From an uncultured Paracoccus sp. (GTDB taxonomy: Bacteria > Pseudomonadota > Alphaproteobacteria > Rhodobacterales > Rhodobacteraceae): DNA of 64,000 bases. Location: positions 186,001 through 250,000 of the forward strand of contig NZ_CANKWH010000006.1 in the NCBI RefSeq assembly GCF_947487305.1, read 5' to 3'. Position 1 is the stretch's first letter. Every line of letters starts with the position of its first letter. Positions 24,921-33,920 of this stretch are shown here, piece after piece. The position numbers were made by a program, and so were the translations under genes. The notes under the pieces are model-generated. The model was not told where the DNA came from, ran no database searches, and saw only the letters and a program-made list of their open reading frames with translations.

Positions 24921-26035
24921 GCGTCACCGAGTTGCTGGCCCCCGCCTCCGAGGCAGAACTCTCCGAGCTGGTTGCCGACCACTTCGCCCGCGCCGCCCCG
25001 CTGCGGATCGTCGGCGGCGGCACCCGCACCCAGAATCCCGGCGCCGGCGCGGCGCTCAGCCTCGCGCGGCTGTCGGGCGTCGTGACCTATTCGCCGGGCG
25101 AGATGACGCTGGTCGCCCGCGCCGGCACGCCCCTGGCGGATGTCATGGAGATGCTGGCCGCCGAAGGGCAATCGCTGGCCTTCGAGCCGCCAGATCTGCG
25201 CGGCATCTCGGGCAGCAACGGCGTGCCGACCATCGGCGGCATGGTGGCCGCCAATGCCAGCGGCCCGCGCCGGCTCTTGGCCGGGGCCTGCCGCGATCAC
25301 CTTCTGGGGGTGCGCTTCGTCGACGGTCAGGGCCGCGTGCTGAAGAATGGCGGGCGGGTGATGAAGAACGTCACCGGGCTGGATCTGTCGAAACTGATGG
25401 CCGGGGCGCAGGGCACGCTTGGCGCGCTGACGGAAGTGTCGATGAAGACCCTGCCCTTGCCCGCCCGCCGTGCGACACTGGCCTTTCCGGGCGTCGCTGC
25501 CGCCGCTGCCGTGGCGATCTTTTCCACCGCCCTCGCCACCCCGTTCGAGGTTTCGGGCGCCGCCTGGCAGGACGGCACCGCCTTCCTGCGCATCGAAGGC
25601 CTCGGCCCGCAGCTCGACTATCGCCGTGATCGTCTCATGGCACTCTTCCCCGCGCACAGGCCCGAGCTGCTGGACCAGTCCGACAGCGACCGGCTCTGGC
25701 GCGGGTTGCGCGATGCCTCGGCCTTCGCCGGCTCCCCTGCCCCCCTCTGGCGCATCCTCTGCCGCCCGACCGAGGCCCCTGCCCTTTCGGCCCTGCTCGC
25801 GGCGCTTGGCGGTCAGGTGGCGCTCGACTGGGGCGGCGGGCTGATCTGGTATCACGGACCGGGCGAGGCGGCGCAGATCCGGGCCATCGCCCGCCATGCC
25901 ACGCTGATCCGGCGCGGCGGCCTCAATGGCCCGGCCTTCCCGCCCGAAGCCGGTCCCGTGGCACAAATTTCGCAGGGCCTGCGCCGCCGCTTCGACCCGG
26001 CGGGCATCCTCAATCCCGGACTGATGGACGGCTGA
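24917..26035 (+). CDS. glcE: glycolate oxidase subunit GlcE
   Basis: A 372-residue second FAD-binding subunit, similar to the first half of GlcD (APLRIVGGGTRTQNPG; GVPTIGGMVAANASGPRRLL; RVMKNVTGLDLSKLMAGAQG). It lacks the full FAD-oxidase C-terminal domain, as is normal for GlcE. It starts within the stop of glcD (ATGA at 24917) and ends one base before glcF, so the three subunits are translated together. Confidence 0.92.
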   Translation: MSVTELLAPASEAELSELVADHFARAAPLRIVGGGTRTQNPGAGAALSLARLSGVVTYSPGEMTLVARAGTPLADVMEMLAAEGQSLAFEPPDLRGISGSNGVPTIGGMVAANASGPRRLLAGACRDHLLGVRFVDGQGRVLKNGGRVMKNVTGLDLSKLMAGAQGTLGALTEVSMKTLPLPARRATLAFPGVAAAAAVAIFSTALATPFEVSGAAWQDGTAFLRIEGLGPQLDYRRDRLMALFPAHRPELLDQSDSDRLWRGLRDASAFAGSPAPLWRILCRPTEAPALSALLAALGGQVALDWGGGLIWYHGPGEAAQIRAIARHATLIRRGGLNGPAFPPEAGPVAQISQGLRRRFDPAGILNPGLMDG

Positions 26036-26036
26036 C

Positions 26037-27332
26037 ATGCAAACCACCTTCACCCCCGAACAGCTGGCCATCCCCGCCATCGCCCGCAGCAACGAGATCC
26101 TGCGCACCTGCGTCCATTGCGGCTTCTGCACCGCCACCTGCCCGACCTATCAGGTGCTGGGCGACGAATTGGACAGCCCGCGCGGCCGGATCTATCTCAT
26201 CAAGGACATGCTGGAAAACAGTCGTGTCCCCGATGCCAAGACCGTCGGCCATATCGACCGCTGCCTCTCCTGCCTCAGCTGCATGAGCACCTGCCCCTCG
26301 GGCGTGAACTACATGCATCTCGTTGATCACGCGCGGGAATATATCGAACAGAACTACCGCCGCCCGCTGTCCGAGCGGGTCCTGCGCCGCGTCCTGGCCG
26401 CCATCCTGCCCTATCCAAGCCGCTTCCGGCTGGCGCTTCTGGGCGCGAAACTCGGCCGCCCCTTCCGCCGGTTCATCCCCGATGCACGCCTGCGCGCCAT
26501 GCTGGAAATGGCGCCCCGCCACATCCCCGCCCCCAGCCGCAATGACGACCCGCAGGTCTTTCCCGCCACCGAGCCGCGGGTGAAGCGGGTGGCGCTGCTG
26601 ATCGGCTGCGCGCAGCGGGCGCTGAACACCGATATCAACGACGCCACCATCCGCCTCCTGCGCCGCCACGGTTGCGAGGTGGTGATCCCCAAGGGCGTCG
26701 GCTGCTGCGGCGCGCTGACCCATCACATGGGCCGCACCGATGACAGCCACGCCGCGGCAGCGGCCAATATCCGGGCGCTGACCGCCGAGATCGAGGCGGG
26801 CGGGCTGGACGCCGTGGTCATCAACACCTCGGGCTGCGGCACCACCGTCAAGGATTACGGCCACATGTTCGAAGGCGACCCGCTGGAAGCCGACGCCAAG
26901 CGCGTCTCGGCGCTGGCGAAAGACATCAGCGAGGTCATGGCCAGCCTCGGCCTCAAGGACGCCACCCACGCCCCGGCCCTGCGCGTCGGCTATCACGCCG
27001 CCTGCTCGCTGCAGCATGGCCAGCAGATCAAATCCGCGCCCAAGGATCTGTTGAAGGCCGCCGGCTTTACCGTTTTGGAGCCGAAGAACAGCCATCTCTG
27101 CTGCGGCTCCGCCGGCACCTATAACCTGATGCAGCCGGCGATCTCGGGCGAACTCAAATCCCGCAAGGTCGCCACGCTCGAGGCGCTGGCCCCGCAGGTC
27201 ATCAGCGCCGGCAATATCGGCTGCATGATGCAGATCGGCTCGGGCACCGGCGTCCCGGTCGTCCATACCGCCGAGCTGCTGGACTGGGCCACCGGCGGCC
27301 CAGAGCCGCAGGCCTTGCGCGGGCGGGTCTGA
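26037..27332 (+). CDS. glcF: glycolate oxidase iron-sulfur subunit GlcF
   Basis: A 431-residue iron-sulfur subunit. Two 4Fe-4S motifs are near the N terminus (CVHCGFCTATCP and CLSCLSCMSTCP), followed by two CCG-domain repeats (GCCGALTHHMG, LCCGSAGTYNL) that usually bind further cofactor and contact the membrane quinone path. It is the last gene of the operon; an 11-base-pair hairpin follows 13 bases after the stop. Confidence 0.93.
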   Translation: MQTTFTPEQLAIPAIARSNEILRTCVHCGFCTATCPTYQVLGDELDSPRGRIYLIKDMLENSRVPDAKTVGHIDRCLSCLSCMSTCPSGVNYMHLVDHAREYIEQNYRRPLSERVLRRVLAAILPYPSRFRLALLGAKLGRPFRRFIPDARLRAMLEMAPRHIPAPSRNDDPQVFPATEPRVKRVALLIGCAQRALNTDINDATIRLLRRHGCEVVIPKGVGCCGALTHHMGRTDDSHAAAAANIRALTAEIEAGGLDAVVINTSGCGTTVKDYGHMFEGDPLEADAKRVSALAKDISEVMASLGLKDATHAPALRVGYHAACSLQHGQQIKSAPKDLLKAAGFTVLEPKNSHLCCGSAGTYNLMQPAISGELKSRKVATLEALAPQVISAGNIGCMMQIGSGTGVPVVHTAELLDWATGGPEPQALRGRV

Positions 27333-27345
27333 TCCACCGACCCTG

Positions 27346-27377
27346 AGGTTGATTCGTTGCGCCGCGCGAATCAACCT
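27346..27377 (+). terminator. perfect hairpin after glcF
   Basis: AGGTTGATTCG and CGAATCAACCT form an 11-base-pair stem with a ten-base loop, directly after the glcF stop. There is no T-tract, so it may act as an mRNA 3' stabiliser or Rho-independent-like pause rather than a full terminator. The rest of 27333-27785 is promoter region for the RTX gene and holds four GTTAAC hexamers (27497, 27570, 27590, 27601). Confidence 0.55.
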
Positions 27378-27590
27378 ATGCGATTCGGCAGGACATGCCG
27401 ATCGGGCGAATGCGAAGCGGCGTATCCCGGAATACTTCAGAAAAATCACGTCACATAGTCTGACCCGGATGCGGATTTGGCCGCGGGTAATTATTGGTTA
27501 ACCTCAATGGCTTCCGTTCCGCCGGACGCGACCGGAACCACCGCCTCACGCCAGATGCGCGGGCCATAAGTTAACGTTTTCTACCTGCGG

Positions 27591-27606
27591 TTAACACTAA
27601 GTTAAC
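27591..27606 (+). promoter_or_regulatory. CtrA-type site TTAA-N7-TTAAC
   Basis: TTAA CACTAAG TTAAC exactly fits the consensus of the alphaproteobacterial cell-cycle and lifestyle regulator CtrA (TTAA-N7-TTAA). It lies about 180 bases upstream of the RTX gene start. Two more TTAAC half-sites lie at 27571 and 27498. Family knowledge supports CtrA control of surface and secreted functions in Rhodobacterales; binding here is inferred. Confidence 0.55.
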
Positions 27607-27785
27607 CAACGCACGTGACTAATCACCTCGCGGCAAATGCTGCAGGTGTCTGGCAAGCGTTCAACTTTTGCGACAGTTCATATCCCCGGATTCACCGGGC
27701 GGATCGGGATTGCGCGAAAGGAACGTGGGGGTCGTCTCCTCGCCGGGCATCGCCACCACGAGGAAGCGTTAAGGAAGCCAGATCC

Positions 27786-29846
27786 ATGGAACATGAACAC
27801 AGAGACATGGGCGACGGACAGGACAACCACATCGTCGCCACGACTTTCGCCGGGCCGGGGGGCGCACGGCATATCTATGCGCAGGGCGGGAATGATGTTG
27901 TGCACCTGGATTTTGCCGCCGGCACGAAGAACTTCTGGCTCGGTCATCACGCGCGCGGCGATGCCGATATGGCAACAAATCGCGGGCAAGACATTTTCAA
28001 CTTCACCAATATCAGCAATGTGCGCGCCGGACAGCTGGTCGTCGGCCGGATCGAGGACCTCGATTACAGCCGGGACCGGATCCAGATCGAGGGTCGCGAT
28101 ATCGACCTTTTCAACCTGCCGAGAAACGTAAAGATCGTCGAATTCAACGGCGCCCATAACGACCCCGGCGCGACGCCGCAGCAATGGCTGCTGATTACCA
28201 CCCCAACCGGCGGCAAGATTTTCTACGCGCTTGAGGGGGCGCGGGCCGACATGAACGGGGACGGCATCTCGAACAACGGCAATTCCGAGGCGCATTTCGT
28301 CGACCGGGACTACATGCCCGACTTCAGCAAGCTGAAGGAGGTCCCCTTCGTCTACAAGAACAACTATGTCCCGCATGGCGTCCAGGCCGAGGGTGGAATC
28401 ATCGTCAACGACGATGACATGCATACCGGTGGTTATCAGAATGCCGACGGCTCGCTGATCAGCAGGGCCAGCATCCTCAGGACCATCTTCGGCACCAACA
28501 ACGGCGACCTGCTGGCCGGCGGGCTGAACAATGATGTCATGTCGGGCCTCGCGGGCAATGACCGGATCTGGGGCGGCAGCGGGCACGATGTCCTGCGCGG
28601 TGATGGCGGCAACGACTCGCTGGATGGTGGCACCGGAAATGACCTGATTTCGGGCGGAACCGGTGATGACCTGCTGATGGGTCAGAGCGGGAACGATGCG
28701 CTCTATGGCGGCCTCGGCGCGGATCGGCACGAAGGCGGTGCGGGGATCGACAGTGCCATCTATACTACTGCCGTCGCCGATGTGCGCGCCGACCTGCTGC
28801 TGACCGGCAACAATCGCGGCGAGGCTGTGGGGGACACCTATAGCAGCATCGAGAATCTGATCGGCTCGCGCTTCGACGACGACCTCGCCGGGACCCACGG
28901 CAACAATGTCATCGACGGGGCAACCGGGCGCGACTGGCTTCATGGACGCCTTGGAAATGACGTCCTGATCGGCGGCGAGGGCAACGACTCGCTCAATGGC
29001 GGCGCGGGCAGCGATTCGCTGAACGGCGGAGGCGGCAGCGACAGCGCCATCTATTCCTTCGCCGGGGCGGCTGTCCGGGTCGATCTGTTGCAAACGGCAC
29101 TCAATCGCGGCGAGGCTGCCGGAGACCGATATACGAGCATCGAGAACATCTTCGGGTCGCGGTTCAACGACGATCTCGCCGGGTCGAACGGCAACAACAT
29201 CTTCAACGGCGGTGCCGGGGATGACTGGATCCACGGACGCGGCGGGAATGATCTGCTGATCGGCAGCGATGGAAACGACCGGCTGAATGGGGGCCTCGGC
29301 GGGGATGTCCTGAACGGCGGTACGGGCGTCGACAATGCCATCTATTCCTACGCTGCGGCGGCCGTTCGGGTCGATCTTCTGCGGGCGGATCTGAATTCGG
29401 GCGAAGCTGCCGGCGACAGCTTTTCCGGCGTCGAGAACCTGTCTGGCTCGCGCTTCAATGACGTGCTGGTGGGTGACAATGGTCGCAACGTGATCTCGGG
29501 CAACGCCGGCAACGATACAATCTATGGCCGCTCGGGACATGACGTGCTGTACGGGAATGCGGGCAACGATGTGCTGAACGGTGGCGCCGGGTCAGATATC
29601 GTGGTCGGCGGTGCCGGTGCCGATACCTTCGTTTTTGGCACCGGCCATGATCGGCTTGCCGTCAACGACTTCCAGGATGATGTCGACAATCTCGACCTGC
29701 GGGCCTTCAACTTCAGCTCGGCCTCCGCGGCCATGTCACGCGCCAGCCAGCAGGGCCATGATGTCCTGTTCGACTTTGGCGGCGGTGACGTGCTGACGGT
29801 CCGCAATACCCATCTGGGCGATCTTGTCGACGACCTGATGATCTGA
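27786..29846 (+). CDS. RTX (hemolysin-type) calcium-binding repeat protein
   Basis: A 686-residue protein with no Sec signal peptide. The N-terminal 210 residues are unique. The rest consists of GGxGxDxLx nonapeptide repeats ([20 protein letters not shown] and many others), which bind calcium and fold into a beta-roll outside the cell. Three units of about 97 residues repeat in tandem, each beginning near DxAIY and continuing as VRxDLL, GEAxGD and SIEN/GVEN-type sequence (DNA starts near 28749, 29039 and 29330). The C terminus ([19 protein letters not shown]) is an expected type I secretion signal. I chose ATG 27786 for its TAAGGAAG ribosome site; the frame is open from 27615. No protease or lipase active site was seen; adhesin or surface-layer roles are possible. 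Confidence 0.85.
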   Translation: MEHEHRDMGDGQDNHIVATTFAGPGGARHIYAQGGNDVVHLDFAAGTKNFWLGHHARGDADMATNRGQDIFNFTNISNVRAGQLVVGRIEDLDYSRDRIQIEGRDIDLFNLPRNVKIVEFNGAHNDPGATPQQWLLITTPTGGKIFYALEGARADMNGDGISNNGNSEAHFVDRDYMPDFSKLKEVPFVYKNNYVPHGVQAEGGIIVNDDDMHTGGYQNADGSLISRASILRTIFGTNNGDLLAGGLNNDVMSGLAGNDRIWGGSGHDVLRGDGGNDSLDGGTGNDLISGGTGDDLLMGQSGNDALYGGLGADRHEGGAGIDSAIYTTAVADVRADLLLTGNNRGEAVGDTYSSIENLIGSRFDDDLAGTHGNNVIDGATGRDWLHGRLGNDVLIGGEGNDSLNGGAGSDSLNGGGGSDSAIYSFAGAAVRVDLLQTALNRGEAAGDRYTSIENIFGSRFNDDLAGSNGNNIFNGGAGDDWIHGRGGNDLLIGSDGNDRLNGGLGGDVLNGGTGVDNAIYSYAAAAVRVDLLRADLNSGEAAGDSFSGVENLSGSRFNDVLVGDNGRNVISGNAGNDTIYGRSGHDVLYGNAGNDVLNGGAGSDIVVGGAGADTFVFGTGHDRLAVNDFQDDVDNLDLRAFNFSSASAAMSRASQQGHDVLFDFGGGDVLTVRNTHLGDLVDDLMI

Positions 29847-29864
29847 CCCGGTGGCCCGGATCAT

Positions 29865-29890
29865 CCCCTGCCGCCGTCGGGCGGCAGGGG
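29865..29890. terminator. bidirectional terminator between RTX and encapsulin genes
   Basis: CCCCTGCCGCC and GGCGGCAGGGG form a perfect 11-base-pair stem with a GTCG tetraloop, placed 18 bases after the RTX stop and 13 bases from the convergent encapsulin stop. It could serve both transcripts. Confidence 0.7.
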
Positions 29891-29903
29891 AATTGCCCCA
29901 TCC

Positions 29904-30701
29904 CTAGGAGGGCAGCGAGACCAGCGCCTCCGACGTCTGCAGCTTGAAGGCGGCGGTTTCCAGCAGGTAAAGCACCACCTCGTCCGCGCTGTGGCTGTCA
30001 TAGCCGATGGCGGTGTCCAGCCCCAGATGCAGCTGGAAGTCGCCGCCGCGCAGGGTCAGGGCGATGCCGCCGGTCAGACCCGGACACCAGATCACGTCAC
30101 GATCCAGAAGTGCGCGGATATGTTTCATCACCGGGTAGCCCTCGTCCGAGCCGCCGGTGATCCGGGTGAAGACATCGTCGCCAAGGATCAGCGCATAGGG
30201 CCCCTGAACGCCGACTTCGCGCAGCGTGTCCACCGCGCGGGCGACGGCTTCGGGGATATCGTCGTCGTCCTCGGGCATAGGCACCGGCTTGTTCGAGGAC
30301 AGGGGCCGCATCCCCTCGATCCCCGCCGATTTCAGCCCCTCGAAGACCATCAGGTTCTCCGCCGTCGCCAGTTTCAGCGCCGCATCCTTCACCGGCTGCC
30401 AGTCGGAATCCTGTGCGCCGCGGGCGACATTGTCGATCTCGCCCCGGTTCAGGGTGAAGGGCACCTTGATCTCGACCAGCGGCAGGACGGCGCGCTGCGC
30501 CATGGTGACGCCGTCGAAGCCGCTCTTGATCGACTGGATGTGACCCAGGTTGACCGAGGAATGGTCGTAGCCCTCGGGCCCGACCAGGTCGACCACCCGC
30601 CGCGCGCCCAGATAGCGGCGGAGCGTGCGGCGGGCTTCCTCGTCGATATCCTCCCATGCGGCGGCACTGATGGGGGCGAGCGGGCGGTGCAGGTTGTCCA
30701 T
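29904..30701 (-). CDS. family 1 encapsulin shell protein
   Basis: A 265-residue encapsulin (linocin/CFP29-like), which has the HK97 phage capsid fold and self-assembles into an icosahedral protein cage. Recognisable parts are the N terminus NLHRPLAPISAAAWEDIDEE, ARRVVDLVGPEGYDHSSVNL, and the C-terminal GYDSHSADEVVLYLLETAAF. Length and sequence match the 60-subunit family 1 type. It follows the DyP peroxidase gene by one base and so is the shell for that cargo. The ribosome site AAAGGAG lies inside the last codons of the peroxidase gene. No phage genes are near, so it is not a prophage capsid. Confidence 0.95.
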   Translation of the reverse strand: MDNLHRPLAPISAAAWEDIDEEARRTLRRYLGARRVVDLVGPEGYDHSSVNLGHIQSIKSGFDGVTMAQRAVLPLVEIKVPFTLNRGEIDNVARGAQDSDWQPVKDAALKLATAENLMVFEGLKSAGIEGMRPLSSNKPVPMPEDDDDIPEAVARAVDTLREVGVQGPYALILGDDVFTRITGGSDEGYPVMKHIRALLDRDVIWCPGLTGGIALTLRGGDFQLHLGLDTAIGYDSHSADEVVLYLLETAAFKLQTSEALVSLPS

Positions 30702-30702
30702 G

Positions 30703-31740
30703 TCAGTCTCCTTTCAGCGAGCCGATCCCCAGCGAGGCGGCGGGTGCGGCCTTGTCCGCCTTGGCCGGGGCGGCCGCGGGTTCGGCGGTAGGTGCGGCGG
30801 TGGGTTCTGGCACGGTGCCGGTGTCACCCAGCATCTCCACGGTCGGGACAAAGAACAGTGTGCCGGTGACGGCGTCGCTGACATCGAGGATGCGGTCGTA
30901 ATTCCCGGCGGGCAGGCCGATGAACATGTTTTCCAGCATCCGGATGGTGCGGCTGGGGCTGCGGGCGTAGCCGATGAAATAGGTGCCGAACTCGCCCGAA
31001 GCGGGGCGCCCGAAGGGCATGTTGTCGCGCAGGATATCCAGCTGGTTGCCGTCCTCGTCCTCGATCACGTTCAGCACGTTATGGGCATAGCTGGGCTTTT
31101 CGGCATCCAGCAACTCGACATCCGACAGCTTCTTGCGACCGATGATCCGTTCCTGCTGCTCGACCGGGATGGCGTTCCATTTCGCCAGGTCATGCAGGTA
31201 TTTCTGGGTAATGACATAGCTGCCGCCGGTGAAATCGGGATCCTCGTCGCCGATCACCACCGCCTCGACGCGGTCTTGCCCGTCCGGGTTCTCGGTGCCG
31301 TCGACAAAGCCCAGCAGGTCGCGGTTGTCGAAGAACTTGAAGCCCGGCGTCTCGTCCACGACGGTCACATGACCTGCCAGCCGCGTGAGGATGTTGCTTT
31401 CCAGCTCGAAGCACATGTCCACCTCCATGCCGCGGATGTGGAACAGGATATCGCCAGGGGTCGAGGGGGCGGTATGGACGCCCTCGATGGCGGCGAAGGG
31501 AGCAAGCTCGCGCGGGCGCGGACCGGGATAAAGCCGCTCCCAGGCCCCGGCCCCGATCCCCACGACACAGGACAGCGCCGCATCGGGGCGGCGAAAGCCC
31601 GTGGCGCGCACCAGTCCCGAGACATCGGCCAGAAGCCCCTGAACCTCGCGCGTGGCAGCCTCTCCGTCATTCAGGGTGACAACAAGGAAGATCGCCGAAC
31701 GGGTCAGCGAGAAGGTGACGGGTTGCGGCTGTGGCGCCAT
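30703..31740 (-). CDS. DyP-type heme peroxidase, encapsulin cargo
   Basis: A 345-residue dye-decolorizing peroxidase. The GXXDG motif is GFVDG (144-148, Asp147 catalytic), proximal heme ligand His220 is in PSYAHNVLN, and distal Arg238 is in ILRDNMPFG. After the enzyme ends at about 303 there is a flexible Ala/Pro/Lys-rich linker and the C-terminal peptide SLGIGSLKGD (336-345), which matches the encapsulin cargo-loading peptide known from Brevibacterium and Rhodococcus systems. There is no Tat or Sec signal, so the enzyme works in the cytoplasm inside the cage, using hydrogen peroxide on an unknown substrate. AGGAGAG precedes the ATG. First gene of the two-gene operon. Confidence 0.95.
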   Translation of the reverse strand: MAPQPQPVTFSLTRSAIFLVVTLNDGEAATREVQGLLADVSGLVRATGFRRPDAALSCVVGIGAGAWERLYPGPRPRELAPFAAIEGVHTAPSTPGDILFHIRGMEVDMCFELESNILTRLAGHVTVVDETPGFKFFDNRDLLGFVDGTENPDGQDRVEAVVIGDEDPDFTGGSYVITQKYLHDLAKWNAIPVEQQERIIGRKKLSDVELLDAEKPSYAHNVLNVIEDEDGNQLDILRDNMPFGRPASGEFGTYFIGYARSPSRTIRMLENMFIGLPAGNYDRILDVSDAVTGTLFFVPTVEMLGDTGTVPEPTAAPTAEPAAAPAKADKAAPAASLGIGSLKGD

Positions 31741-31796
31741 GGTCTCTCCTGTCGGTCTGTGCGGGTGCCGCCCAGCAGTTTCCGCGTCTCGGCCCC

Positions 31797-31818
31797 GGTC
31801 AGGCCAATGGCTCTGACC
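31797..31818. promoter_or_regulatory. inverted repeat upstream of the DyP-encapsulin operon
   Basis: GGTCAG-N10-CTGACC with an inner GCC/GGC pair, 57 bases upstream of the peroxidase start codon. This is where an operator or promoter would be expected. A sister repeat GGTCAG-N9-CTGACC occurs at 33591-33611. There is no T-tract, so a terminator is unlikely. Confidence 0.3.
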
Positions 31819-32004
31819 GGATCAGGTGAACATTGCCCGCGCTGTCCGTCAGCCTGCCGGGCTGTCCAGTCATGGCGCCAGTTTATCGGGCTTATCGGCC
31901 TTGTCCAGAACGCGCAAAGCCGTGGCCCGCGTCAATCGCAGTGCCAAGGCGCGTTCGGTTCAACGCCGATGTGCGGGCAGGATGCGGCGACCTCGCCGCA
32001 CGGA

Positions 32005-33309
32005 TCAGAAGCGCAGGCTGCTGCCGAGGCCGACGAAGACCCCGTCCTTGGCGATCCCGGGTGCCGGATCGACATATTGCAGATCCAGCGTGACATGGAA
32101 CCAGGGCCGGATGGCGGCGGTGTAGAACATCTCGACGCCGGTCTCGTCCTCGAGATCGAAATAGGGTGCCAGCTCGTCCTTCAGCGCATCGCTGGTGGCG
32201 ACATGGAAGACGCCCAGACCGAAACTGTCATCAGGCCGGCCGGGGATCAGGTCATTGCCGGCGACGCCGAGGCTGGCCGACCAGTCCATCGGGTTCGGGT
32301 TGCCGTCGGTCACGTTGAACTCGCCGAACACGCCCCAGCCGCGCGCCGGGTTGGCCGGGTCCTGGTGCAGGTATTGCTGGAAGCTGGCGCCCAGAAGCCA
32401 GGAGCCGTCGCGGGTGCCGATCTCGGTGCCCGGTGGCACGACCAGCTGGCTGAAATCCGCGCCCTCCTTGGTGCTGTACATGCCGGTCAGGCTGTAGAAG
32501 CCGTTATTGCCACCCAGCTTGGTAGCATAGGTCGCGGTGCCGACGACATTCACGCCGCTGTCGAACAGATCCTCGAACAGCGGCCTGTTGGTCGCGTCCT
32601 TGGGGTCAAAGACCATCAGCGTATAGCTGACCGGCTGCGTCGCGACCGAGACCACCGCGCCGTTGATCTGCGGCGGGATCAGCCCGCTGAGCGGCGCGGT
32701 CAGTTGCAGATGCCAGAAGGCGTCCGAGCCCACACCGCCACGGATCGGCGTGCCGCGCGCCATCTCGACGGTGTAGAACTTGCCGAAACTGGCGCTGACC
32801 GTGTCGCTGAACTGCTGGGTCACGAACAGCGAGGCCAGGTCATAGCGGTCTGCACCATGTCGACCCGGAAAGAACAGGCCGGCATTCACCGGCAGCAGCA
32901 TGCCCCCGGTATTGTTGAGGCCATAGCCCGTCTTCGCCAGCGCCTGCGCGCTGAGGCTGAACCCGTCCCAGAACCCCATCTTCGACAGGTCGAGATTGGT
33001 TTTCAGCGAGAACTGGCTGCCATAGGCGGGATCGACATCGCCCGACCCCTTGGTCATGCCCTGCACATATTGCCGCCATTCCAGCTGCATATCGACGCCA
33101 GCCTGTCGCATCGCCGCGCCCTGCCCCCACCAGTCATTGGTCAACGTGGTTCGCGGGGCGTCCTGCGCATGGGCGGGAAAAGCCGCGAGGGCGAGCGCAA
33201 AAAGCGGGAAAGGCCAGGACCGGCCTGTCCTCGCCGCACGCAGATTCCGACGATGTTGCTCGGGACGACGACGGCCGGATATGGTGTGAAAGACAGTGCG
33301 ATTGCGCAT
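32005..33309 (-). CDS. OprB-family carbohydrate porin
   Basis: A 434-residue outer-membrane porin. The N terminus is long and arginine-rich before a hydrophobic signal core (PFPLFALALAAFPAHAQ), so the true start may be further in. The mature protein has alternating beta-strand sequence and the OprB-type segments WRQYVQGM, DLASLFVTQQF and GVFGEFNVTDGNPNPMDWS, and ends in Phe, as outer-membrane barrels do. OprB porins admit glucose and other sugars. It stands alone; a 20-base inverted repeat lies 47 bases upstream of the start. Confidence 0.8.
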   Translation of the reverse strand: MRNRTVFHTISGRRRPEQHRRNLRAARTGRSWPFPLFALALAAFPAHAQDAPRTTLTNDWWGQGAAMRQAGVDMQLEWRQYVQGMTKGSGDVDPAYGSQFSLKTNLDLSKMGFWDGFSLSAQALAKTGYGLNNTGGMLLPVNAGLFFPGRHGADRYDLASLFVTQQFSDTVSASFGKFYTVEMARGTPIRGGVGSDAFWHLQLTAPLSGLIPPQINGAVVSVATQPVSYTLMVFDPKDATNRPLFEDLFDSGVNVVGTATYATKLGGNNGFYSLTGMYSTKEGADFSQLVVPPGTEIGTRDGSWLLGASFQQYLHQDPANPARGWGVFGEFNVTDGNPNPMDWSASLGVAGNDLIPGRPDDSFGLGVFHVATSDALKDELAPYFDLEDETGVEMFYTAAIRPWFHVTLDLQYVDPAPGIAKDGVFVGLGSSLRF

Positions 33310-33356
33310 CTGCGGCCTCGTTCAGAGGGGATTGCAAGCTGTCGTTAACGATATTC

Positions 33357-33376
33357 TTGACCGCCTAACGGGTCAA
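33357..33376. promoter_or_regulatory. inverted repeat TTGACC-N8-GGTCAA
   Basis: Perfect 6-base arms with an 8-base spacer, 47 bases upstream of the porin start. The form suits a dimeric repressor or activator of the porin gene. Only symmetry and position support it. Confidence 0.35.
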
Positions 33377-33590
33377 CGAACCGCAGCCGCAACCCACGCG
33401 GGCAATTTGTCGCAGCCGGACCGTCGCGTTGCAGCGCAGGTCCGACAGTCTATGGCTCAGTGCCGAGCCTGCCGCATTTGGCGACCTTCCCCGCCTCAGC
33501 GCAATCTCTGGCAGTTGTCGAAAAGGGCAACTCACCGAGCCGGGGCGATCAAATTGCTTGCGATATTTAAATCTTTGCTGATAGGCGGGT

Positions 33591-33611
33591 GGTCAGGTTT
33601 CCAGGCTGACC
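33591..33611. promoter_or_regulatory. inverted repeat GGTCAG-N9-CTGACC
   Basis: Perfect 6-base arms, 310 bases upstream of the fusion gene. It shares both arms with the repeat at 31797-31818 before the peroxidase gene, so the two could be bound by the same protein. Confidence 0.3.
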
Positions 33612-33920
33612 TGTATGGTATCATGTGCGTGTTTTCCGGTTCTCGGCCGAATGCCCTTCGCGGCATGGGGATCTTGAGGGTGCAGGGTTGTTGAAGCCAT
33701 CGCTGCCGTTTTCCATCGCGAGGCCCTCTTGCCTGCCCCCTGCGGGGGCGGGTCGCGCAAGCCTGAGTTTCACCGTTGTTCGATCAAGGACCATCCCGGC
33801 CCTGTTCCGGCACCGGTCCATGCCCGGGATCACCCCGCCAAAGCCGGGGAATGAACGGATGGCGGCCAAGAAGGGTACCGGCTGCCTGCAAGGTGTCACG
33901 TAACGAGAGTGCAGAGACAA

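Larger units (their letters stand above)
33310..33920. other. intergenic stretch of 611 bases with inverted repeats
   Basis: No gene is supported. It contains divergent promoter space for the porin (minus) and the large fusion gene (plus), two inverted repeats listed separately (33357-33376 and 33591-33611), and an AT-rich segment near 33560-33580 (CGATATTTAAATCTTTGC) suitable as a promoter. Open frames at about 33296-33694 and 33625-33903 lack family character. Confidence 0.5.

Noticed and set aside
28500..29600. Regularly spaced repeats suggesting a CRISPR array
   Set aside because: The repeats are coding, imperfect and in frame, and translate to calcium-binding GGxGxDxLx units of an RTX protein.
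29904..30701. Prophage capsid gene
   Set aside because: The HK97-like fold belongs to an encapsulin: it is paired with a peroxidase carrying a loading peptide, and no terminase, portal, tail or integrase gene is nearby.
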